Below, piece after piece: positions 1 to 5,070 of a stretch of DNA of 5,070 nucleotides. Made by a program: the position numbers and the translations under genes. Below the pieces are notes generated by a model that saw nothing but the letters and a program-made list of their open reading frames with translations, had not been told where the DNA came from and did not search any database. This stretch comes from Methanobacteriota archaeon (lineage in GTDB: Archaea > Thermoplasmatota > Thermoplasmata > RBG-16-68-12). The DNA is taken from the NCBI GenBank assembly GCA_005878635.1, contig VBLS01000204.1, positions 1-5,070 of the forward strand, read 5' to 3'. How positions within the stretch are numbered: position 1 is the stretch's first letter; every line of letters begins with the position of its first letter.

Positions 1-1
1 C

Positions 2-70
2 TTCGCGATGGTCATCGTCGCGGTGATGAGCTTGTCCGCGTTTGCGATCCTGCAGACGCCGGCGCGCGCC
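2..70 (+). other. Sec signal peptide (n-region probably cut off by the window edge)
   Basis: Residues 1-23 form a hydrophobic core (FAMVIVAVMSLSAFAILQ) followed by a small-residue cleavage site of the A-R-A type, giving a predicted cut between residues 23 and 24 before APQ. No Lys or Arg comes before the core, although a positively charged n-region is normal. This suggests that a few codons including the real start lie upstream of the window. ATG codons at nt 8 and nt 20 are possible but less attractive starts. There is no lipobox Cys, so this is not a lipoprotein signal. Confidence 0.8.
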
Positions 71-3000
71 GCGCCGCAGGCGGTCATCGGACTGCCTCCC
101 GTGGCGATGCCGGATTACATGAAATATATCAATGTGAATAATTTCAAGTTCGATCCGCTCGCGGCGATGCCGATGATCCCCGCGACGTTGCATTATTCGT
201 CGGTCGCAAGGAATGCGCCGAGCTACTACCTCGTTCAATTCAACGGTCCCGTCACGCCGGACATGAAGAAGGCGCTGGCGGCGACGGACGTCACGATCCT
301 ATATTACGTTGCATACAACACTTTCATCGTTCGGGCCGATGGACCCGCGATTGACCGCGCCGCCGCACTCCCCTCTGTGCGGTGGACCGGCGTCTTCGAG
401 CCCGCTTACAAGCTGAGCCCCCGGCTCTCCGACGAATTCGGCGCCCTCGCGCAGCGGGCGATGGACCGCGCGCGGTACGGCGACCAAGCCTCCTCCGATG
501 CCGTGACCGTGGTCGGTCCCGGCCTGACGTCGAAGACCCTCACCCTGAGCGGCGCGGCATCGACGGTCGCGGCCGCGGGAACGGCGGTCAGCCCCGTCAG
601 CTCCTCCCTCGGTGGCCGATCCTCGGCCCCCTCCGGCGCCGTCGCGGCGAGCTCCACGATCCCCGTGGAGATCATGGCCTTCGAGGCCTCGCGCGTCCCG
701 GAGATCGTCCGGGCCGTCTCCTTCCTCGGCGGCCATCAGACGAGCTATTCCTTCGGACAGACCGGCGGCGTGCGAGCCGAGCTCTCCAAGAGTGTGATCG
801 AGAAACTCGCCCGCGTCCCGGGCGTCATGTACATCGACCGCTTCGTCCAGCCATATGTGATGAACGACCTCGCACGCTGGGTCGTCCAGAGCGGCGACAC
901 GGTGAACCACGCGACCCCGGTCCATGACCACGGCATCTTCGGGACGAACCAGACGATCACCCTCGGCGACACCGGGATCGACTACAAGCACCCCGACTTC
1001 TGGGACCCGAACAACGAGACCCCCGGTCCCACCGCACGGAAGCTGACCGCATACTACAAGGATTGCGGGAACACGAACCACTGCGACTTGAATGACAACG
1101 GCATCAACCACGGGACGCACACCTCCGGCAGCGCCGGCGGCGACGACGGCGTGTGGCACGTCTACGACGGCGATGCGACCGGGTCGAACGGCACGACGGG
1201 CCCGCACGATGGCCAGTCGTTCGACGCGTTCCTCAACATGCAGGACCTGTCCGACGACGGCTTCGGGATTTACTTCGACTCCGTGACGCCCTTGTGGACC
1301 GACGCGGTCGCCCACGGATCGTGGATCCACTCGAACAGCTGGGGATCGTGCTGCAGCTCCTACATCCCCGAGGACGTTGACACGGACACCTTCATCTGGA
1401 ACAACCAGGACTTCCTCGTCCTGTTCGCCGCCGGCAACTCCGGTTCCGGCACGAACACCATGAACCCCTTCGCCGTCGCGAAGAACGTGATCGGCGTCGG
1501 CGCCACGGTGAACGGGCCGGGCCTGGAGAGCGTCGCGGACTTCAGCAGCCGCGGCCCCGCGGGCGATGGCCGGCTCAAGCCGGACGTCACGGCCCCGGGC
1601 GTCTCCCTCTGGTCGGCCCAGGGACAGGACCCGGGAGGCGACGGGACCGCCTACTGGACCCTGAGCGGCACCAGCATGGCCACCCCGACCGTCGCAGGGA
1701 GCGCCGGCCTGGTGCGCCAATACTATATGGACGGCTGGTACCCGACCGGTTCGAAGTCCGCCGGGGACGCCTTCACCCCGTCCGCCGCGCTGATCAAGGC
1801 GACGATCATCAACAGCGCCCGCGAGATGAACGGTGCGGGCGCCTACGCGAATGGCGAGAACAAGTACCCGAACGACAACCAAGGGTTCGGCCGGGTCACC
1901 CTCGACGATGCGTTGTTCTTCCAGGGCGACGCCCGCGGCCTGACGGTCGACGATCACCGCAGCGGGATCAACACCGGCGACACGGTGACCTATAACCTCG
2001 CGATCGGCGATTCAACGCTGCCCGTCGAGGTCACGCTCGTCTGGACGGACTATCCGGGGACCGCGAACTGCGGGCCCTGTCTCGTCAACGACCTCGACCT
2101 GCAGGTGACGGCGCCGGACGGCACGACGTACAACGGGAACCAGTACATGGGCTTCAACCCCGGTGAGTCGCAGCCGAACCCGAGCGACCGCGACAAGCTG
2201 AACAACGTCGAGTCGGTCCTCGTAATCTCGAACGTGCAGGCCGGCCTCTGGACGGTCACCGTCCACGGCTTCAACGTGCCGCAGGGACCGCAGACCTTCG
2301 CCCTCGTCCTGACGGGCGGGATCGCGACGGAGCACGGCTTGATCGGATTAGACCACCACTCCTACCAGTCCTCGGCGACGGTCAACATCAAGGTCGTCGA
2401 CACGGGCCTCAACGTGGACCCGAACGCGCCGGACACGGTGCAAGTCAACGTGAGCTCCGACACGGAGTCCACGCCGGAACTTGTGACCTTGACGGAGACG
2501 GGCAACTCGACCGCGGTCTTCGCGGGTTCGATCCCGCTCGCGCTCGGCCCGCCGACTCCGGGAGACGGAGTCCTCCAGGTCTCGAACGGCGACAACATCA
2601 CCGCGATGTATTACGACAATAACAACGGGCTCGGAGGCAGCGGCCCCGTGTACGCCTATGCGGTCGTCGACGATTCGCCGCCGGTCATCTCCGGCATCGG
2701 GGTTTCGAACCTGCGGTTCAATCGCGCGGACATCGGATGGACGACGGACGAGATGTCGGATTCGCTCGTCTATTGGGGCGTCGGCACGCCGCCGGGGAAC
2801 ACGACCGGAGAGGCCACCCGCACGATGTCGCATTCGATCGCGCTGACCGGGCTGAACGACAACACGACGTACTTCTTCGCGGTCCAATCGACCGACGAGG
2901 CTGGCAACACGGCATTGGACAACAACAACTCGGCGTACTACTCCTTCACGACCGCCGTCAAGCCGCCGACCGCGCCGCCGAACCCGGAGTGGCCGACATT

Positions 3001-5070
3001 CCACAACAACGAACCGCGGCAGGGCATCTCGCCGAGCAAACAGACCCCGCCGATAAACCAGCAGTGGATGGACGGACCGCACCTGCTCAACCGGTGGAAT
3101 GGCCCCGTGATGGCGGACGGCATCCTGTTCTCCGCGCCCCTCGATGGCGTGTTGCGGGCCCGCGATCCGTACTCCGGCGAAGTCCTCTGGAGCAGGCAGC
3201 TCGGCGGACAGTTCTACTACACGAGCACGATGACCGCGGCGAACGGCATCCTCTACGCGACGTTCTACGGGCCGAGCGGCGGATACGTGTACGCCCTCGA
3301 TGAGGTGACGGGCAACACGATCTGGGTCGTCGGGCAGTCGGACACGAGCCTCGACTTCAACGCCCGCAATGAGATGGCTTTCGCGGACGACCTGATCTTC
3401 GGGACGACGTGGGGCCGGCAGGCCTACGCTTTGCACGCTTCCGACGGAAGTGTCGCGTGGACGTTCCAGATGGACGGCCTCGCGATCGCCTCGGGGGCCA
3501 CGATCAACGCCGGCGTCGCCTACTTCGAGACGATCGCCGGGACCGTCTTCGCCCTCGACGAATTCAGTGGCGCCTTGATCTGGAGCCACACGCTCGACGC
3601 GGTCGTCACGACGACGGCGCTGTACGCGCAAGGGAACGTGTACGTCGGGACGTACGCCGGGACGGAGTGGGCGCTCGATGCCCTGACCGGTGCGACCGTC
3701 TGGTCGACCGGTGGATTCAATCTGATCGATGCGTCGGCCGCCGCCTACGACGGGATCAACATCTACTTCGGCACTTTCGCATCCACGTACGTGGCCCTCG
3801 ACGCGACGGACGGAACCCTCGTCTGGCAGACGAGCGTGGCCGGACCGGTCGGCACCGCGCCGGCGTACGCGAACGGCTTCCTGTACGGGACCTGCTGGTT
3901 CTGTCCGTTGTACACGATCGACACCGCGGACGGATCGATCGCGGACCAGGACAGCTTGGTCTCGAGCTCCGGTTCGACGTCCTTCCCTGCCGTCTCCGAC
4001 GGCTGGGTCTGGTTGGAAGACAACGACGGGAACATCTTCGGCTTCCTCGGACAGCTCCCCGTCGGAGTGCTGCTGAAGCCCAGCTCCCAGGCGCAGGACT
4101 CGGTGCCCGACAACACGGTCACTTACTCGGTCAACGTAAAGAACGTCGGCATCTCTGGACCGGACACCTTCGATGCGACGATCACCGCGGGCGCCCACGG
4201 TTGGGCGGTTGGCCTCTATGAATCGGACGGCGTCACGCCGCTGCCCGACACGGACAGCGACGGGATCCCGGACACTGGCTCCCTCGCGACCGGCGCGTCG
4301 GCCGACGTCGTGATCAAGGTGACCGTCCCGGTGACCGTCAGTCCAGGCGACACCGAGCTCTCGAAGGTCACGTTCACGTCGAGCAACGACCTGAGTCGCT
4401 TCAAAGTCGAGAAGCTCACGACGACCGTCCCCCTGCCGGGCGTCAGCATCGGCCCGCGGGCGTACTTCCCGCTGCAGCCGGGCGACACCGCGGCCGCGCC
4501 GATGGACGTGCGCAACAAGGGCGGCCTCCCCGACACGATCGAGCTCGCGCCGACCTCCGGCCATGGCTGGACCGTGACGATCTACCAGGCGGACGGCGTG
4601 ACCCCGCTGACGGACACGGATGGCGATGGCCTCGTCGACACGGGCCAATTGCCCGGGCTGACGACCCTGTCGATCGTCGTCTCGATCCAGGTGCCCGCGG
4701 ACGCGCCGCTGGACATAGTCGACCGGACGGACGTCGTCGCGTCGTCGGCCGTGGACCCGAACCAGACCGCGACCTCGTCCGTCGTGATCGAACTCGCGGC
4801 GCCCCCGAGCAAGGAATGGCCGCAGTTCCACCACGACCGCGAGCGCGGAGGCGTGAACCCCGAGCCCTTCCAAGGACCGCTGACCCCGCAATGGACCACG
4901 TCGGTCGGAGGCGGGTTCCCGATCCAGTGGACCGGCTCGATCATCGACGGGCACGTGGTCTTCGTGACCTCGCCGGCCGGCGTGATCAGCGCGCTGGACC
5001 TCGGCACCGGCACGATCCTGTGGCAGAAGAGCTTCGGGGCCGGCGGAGATATCTCCGGCACGCCGGCGGC
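2..5070 (+). CDS. Secreted KP-43-type subtilisin-like serine protease with beta-propeller and NEW3-like stalk (partial at both ends)
   Basis: This frame is open across the entire window. It encodes an extracellular endopeptidase of family S8 that cleaves proteins through an Asp/His/Ser triad: Asp323 in GDTGID, His370 in NHGTHTSG, Ser558 in SGTSMATP, with oxyanion Asn479 in AAGNSG. The His-Ser spacing (188) is almost that recalled for Bacillus KP-43 (187), and NDLARW at residue 288 resembles the KP-43 mature start NDVARG. Domain order is signal peptide, propeptide, S8, jelly roll, a second all-beta domain, FN3-like, propeller, two NEW3-like domains, second propeller. At over 1,689 residues it is far longer than KP-43 (roughly 640 with propeptide). 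The first in-frame ATG is at nt 8, but no ribosome site is visible and no basic residue precedes the hydrophobic stretch, so the true start is probably upstream. No neighbouring gene is visible. Protease identity is near certain; physiological substrate is unknown. Confidence 0.97.
221..412 (+). other. Propeptide, first part (inhibitor-like fold of KP-43-type subtilases)
   Basis: Residues 74-137 run from SYYLVQFNGPVTPDMKKAL through TFIVRAD to FEPAYKLSP. The pattern of a YLVQF strand, an amphipathic helix, a second strand and a closing strand ending in a P-A-x-K motif is what I recall at the N-terminus of KP-43-like and related archaeal or bacterial S8 zymogens. In the family this region assists folding and keeps the enzyme inactive until removed. 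Residues 24-73, between the signal peptide and this block, match nothing I recognise. Their codons are noticeably richer in A and T than the rest of the gene. Confidence 0.7.
530..658 (+). other. Ala/Ser/Gly-rich low-complexity insert within the propeptide
   Basis: Residues 177-219 are almost entirely Ala, Ser, Gly, Thr, Val and Pro, with stretches such as STVAAAGTAVSPVSSSLGG. They look like a flexible linker rather than a folded unit. The insert separates the two structured parts of the propeptide. It remains in frame with both sides, and the codon style matches the gene, so there is no sign of a frameshift. It could be a lineage-specific spacer or an early processing site. No function can be read from the sequence. 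Confidence 0.7.
659..862 (+). other. Propeptide, second part, ending at the predicted maturation site
   Basis: Residues 220-287 contain an amphipathic helix (EIVRAVSFLGG), a strand, a second helix (KSVIEKLARVPGVMYID) and a closing segment ending in PYVM. The following residues NDLARWVVQSG resemble the mature N-terminus I recall for KP-43 (NDVARGIVKAD). Maturation is therefore predicted after Met287. Catalytic Asp would then be mature residue 36, against 30 in KP-43. The site is inferred by analogy and has not been shown. Confidence 0.68.
863..1921 (+). other. Peptidase S8 catalytic domain, KP-43 type
   Basis: Residues 288-640 hold all catalytic elements. Asp323 is at nt 968-970 in ITLGDTGID, His370 at nt 1109-1111 in NHGTHTSGSAGG, Asn479 at nt 1436-1438 in LFAAGNSGSG, and Ser558 at nt 1673-1675 in LSGTSMATPTVAGSAG. 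The conserved substrate-cleft motif SNSWGS is at residues 444-449, and the DFSSRGP..DGRLKPDV.APG block precedes the Ser. The Asp-His interval is 47 residues, against 38 in KP-43. The extra residues carry a Cys pair (C355, C361) followed by an acidic DLNDNG turn that could bind calcium. A vicinal Cys pair (C450-C451) follows SNSWGS. No key residue is missing, so an active enzyme is expected. Confidence 0.95.
1964..2320 (+). other. C-terminal jelly-roll beta-barrel of KP-43-type proteases
   Basis: Residues 655-773 include the strand VEVTLVWTDYPG, the loop TANCGPC, and LVNDLDLQVTAPDGTTYNGN, then a block around DKLNNVESVLV and a final GLWTVTVHG strand with FALVLTGG. This order (LVWTD.PG, LVNDLDL.V..P.G..Y.GN, NNVE, G.WTV.V.G) is the recognisable signature of the barrel behind the catalytic domain in KP-43 and relatives. 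There it is thought to add stability and to bind calcium. The CGPC loop is unusual in this position: family members I recall have no Cys pair here. Confidence 0.85.
2348..2671 (+). other. All-beta Ig/Calx-beta-like domain
   Basis: Residues 783-890 read as an Asn/Asp/Thr-rich beta sandwich: SSATVNIKVVDTGLNVDPNAPDTVQV, then a VTLTETGNSTAVFAGSI strand pair, then GDGVLQVSNGDNITAMYYD. The same order (V.D..LN.D....DTV.V.V.SD.E, VTLTETG..TGVF.G.I, GD.ITA.Y.D) occurs in many bacterial and archaeal surface proteins, usually as a structural spacer. I know the pattern but cannot assign a precise database family. It contains three N-glycosylation sequons (NVS, NST, NIT). Confidence 0.65.
2678..2956 (+). 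other. Fibronectin type III-like domain
   Basis: Residues 893-985 begin PPVISGIGVSNL and continue with a strand containing ADIGWTTDEMSDSLVYWG, then HSIALTGLNDNTTYFFAVQSTDEAGN and a final strand YYSFTTA. The order A-strand, IGWTTDE, SLV.WG, H...L.GL...T.Y...V...D..GN, F.T is typical of FN3 modules and of the FN3-like domain of purple acid phosphatases. It is a spacer or binding domain. A Pro-rich hinge (KPPTAPPNP, residues 987-995) connects it to the propeller. Confidence 0.8.
2990..4051 (+). other. PQQ-like (BamB-like) beta-propeller 1
   Basis: Residues 997-1350 open with the entry motif WPTFHNN typical of PQQ-like propeller proteins, followed by a lone first strand ending in QQW. Eight repeats of about 40 residues follow. 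Most contain a strand of the form A.G..Y.GT...G...ALD..TG...W. The last repeat lacks the terminal Trp strand, so the early QQW strand (Trp at nt 3065-3067) probably closes the ring. Family members often act as scaffolds, adhesins or lectin-like binders. Nothing here shows binding of the cofactor PQQ itself, so a dehydrogenase role is not claimed. Confidence 0.9.
3101..4051 (+). repeat. Eight propeller repeats (blades) within propeller 1
   Basis: Repeat cores lie at nt 3101-3190, 3227-3325, 3371-3460, 3494-3583, 3614-3703, 3737-3826, 3857-3946 and 3983-4051. Repeats 1-6 end with the blade motif (D/S)G...(L/I/V/A)W, for example YSGEVLW, VTGNTIW, FSGALIW, LTGATVW and TDGTLVW. Repeat 7 is degenerate: it ends DGSIAD in place of an aromatic and carries C1298-W-F-C1301. 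Repeat 8 is short and stops after the DNDGNIFGF strand. The similarity is at protein level; I saw no long identical DNA stretches, which suggests old divergence. Confidence 0.85.
4061..4435 (+). other. NEW3-like beta-sandwich domain A
   Basis: Residues 1354-1478 start VGVLLKPSSQ and continue with the strands VTYSVNVKNVG and DTFDATITAGAHGWAVGLYESDG, the acidic loop, then ADVVIKVTVPVTVSPGD and a final TFTSS strand. The V.NVG..DTFD.......GW.V.LY pattern followed by V.I.V.VP....PGD is what I associate with NEW3/COG1470-type domains of archaeal and bacterial secreted proteins, usually acting as stalk or substrate-presentation modules. Domain B follows directly and is a diverged copy with a period of about 122 residues. 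Confidence 0.72.
4226..4279 (+). repeat. Asp-rich loop A (probable Ca2+-binding), copy 1
   Basis: The residues are DGVTPLPDTDSDGIPDTG. The DTDSDGIPD core has the DxDxDGxxD spacing seen in EF-hand-like, dockerin and thrombospondin type 3 calcium loops. The same phrase recurs 366 nt downstream in domain B. Metal binding is inferred from spacing of acidic side chains only. Confidence 0.65.
4442..4807 (+). other. NEW3-like beta-sandwich domain B
   Basis: Residues 1481-1602 repeat the plan of domain A: AAPMDVRNKGGLPDTIELAP, then GHGWTVTIYQADG, the acidic loop, LSIVVSIQVPADAPLD, and a final strand ending IELAAPP. The shared points are V.N.G..DT....., HGW.V..Y..DGVTPL.DTD.DG..DTG, and V...V.VP. Domain pairs of this kind act as rigid extracellular spacers. 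It ends right before the entry motif of the second propeller, without a long linker. Confidence 0.72.
4592..4645 (+). repeat. Asp-rich loop B (probable Ca2+-binding), copy 2
   Basis: The residues are DGVTPLTDTDGDGLVDTG, with the same DxDxDGxxD spacing as loop A. Only five of the eighteen residues differ from copy 1, while the flanking strands have diverged more. This suggests that the loop is under functional constraint. Confidence 0.65.
4817..5070 (+). other. PQQ-like beta-propeller 2 (start only, runs off the window)
   Basis: From residue 1606 the entry motif WPQFHHDRERGG repeats that of propeller 1 (WPTFHNNEPRQG). It is followed by a lone strand ending in PQW and one full repeat (GSIIDGHVVFVTSPAGVISALDLGTGTILW). 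A second repeat begins at the window edge (GGDISGTPA). The two entry tryptophans are 609 residues apart. The number of blades and whatever follows cannot be seen. Confidence 0.85.

Noticed and set aside
61..70. Perfect 10-bp palindrome ggcgcgcgcc as an operator or terminator
   Set aside because: It lies inside the signal peptide codons (P-A-R-A) of an open gene and is a simple GC alternation expected by chance in this composition.
382..927. Plus-strand open frame of 181 codons in another register, and similar shorter ones (for example nt 2737-3303 and 3409-4221)
   Set aside because: All overlap the main frame. They give Arg/Pro/Ala-rich peptides typical of shifted reading of GC-rich genes, with no ribosome site or motif of their own.
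299..1957. Minus-strand open frame of 552 codons opposite the protease domain
   Set aside because: This has the same mirror-register cause. It ends at nt 299 because the sense codon there is CTA. The next stops in that register fall at sense TCA (nt 2012) and TTA (nt 2348). The sense strand here holds the complete catalytic triad.
2069..2080. CGPC as a thioredoxin active site
   Set aside because: It lies in the loop between LVWTDYPG and LVNDLDL of the jelly roll. There is no thioredoxin fold or WCGPC context, so a local disulfide is the simpler reading.
2990..4051. PQQ-dependent dehydrogenase
   Set aside because: The repeats resemble the PQQ family, but the region is a propeller following a protease. 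I see none of the cofactor-site features of quinoprotein dehydrogenases, such as a vicinal disulfide in the ring or a catalytic Asp motif.
2348..4954. Minus-strand open frame of 868 codons
   Set aside because: Its codons lie exactly opposite the sense codons, so a stop can only appear where the sense gene uses TTA, CTA or TCA. Those are almost absent here because of high GC3. The peptide is Arg/Val/Asp-rich with no recognisable domain, while the plus strand reads as clear protein domains throughout.

Overview
The whole window is the inside of a single very large plus-strand gene. One reading frame (codons starting at nt 2, 5, 8 ...) stays open from the first bases to the last, about 1,689 codons, with no stop. 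The gene leaves the window at the 3' end and very probably also begins just before the 5' end. No second gene, RNA gene, mobile element, CRISPR array or intergenic gap can be supported. Residue numbers below count the codon at nt 2-4 as residue 1.

The product is a secreted, modular subtilisin-type serine protease (peptidase family S8) of the KP-43 type. In order it carries: a signal peptide; a two-part propeptide split by an Ala/Ser/Gly-rich insert; a complete S8 catalytic domain (Asp323, His370, oxyanion Asn479, Ser558); the jelly-roll beta-barrel that follows the catalytic domain in KP-43 proteases; an all-beta domain resembling those of bacterial and archaeal surface proteins; a fibronectin type III-like domain; an eight-repeat PQQ-like (BamB-like) beta-propeller; two tandem NEW3-like beta-sandwich domains, each with an Asp-rich, probably calcium-binding loop; and the start of a second beta-propeller with the same entry motif as the first. 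The propeller plus double-sandwich block therefore seems to be a unit that starts to repeat as the window ends.

The likely working model, which is inference, is a zymogen exported by Sec, matured by removal of the propeptide, and carried on a long calcium-stabilised extracellular stalk of adhesive or binding domains. How it is anchored is unknown because the C-terminus lies outside the window.

Organism: the sequence is GC-rich, with third positions mostly G or C. Only three TTA/CTA/TCA codons occur in the whole frame, and Asn/Asp/Thr-rich beta domains dominate. This architecture, and the paired phrase DGVTPL..DTD.DG..DTG, fit large surface proteins of high-GC Thermoplasmata-type archaea. A high-GC bacterium such as a Chloroflexota member cannot be excluded. 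The assignment rests on recall of style, not on any search.
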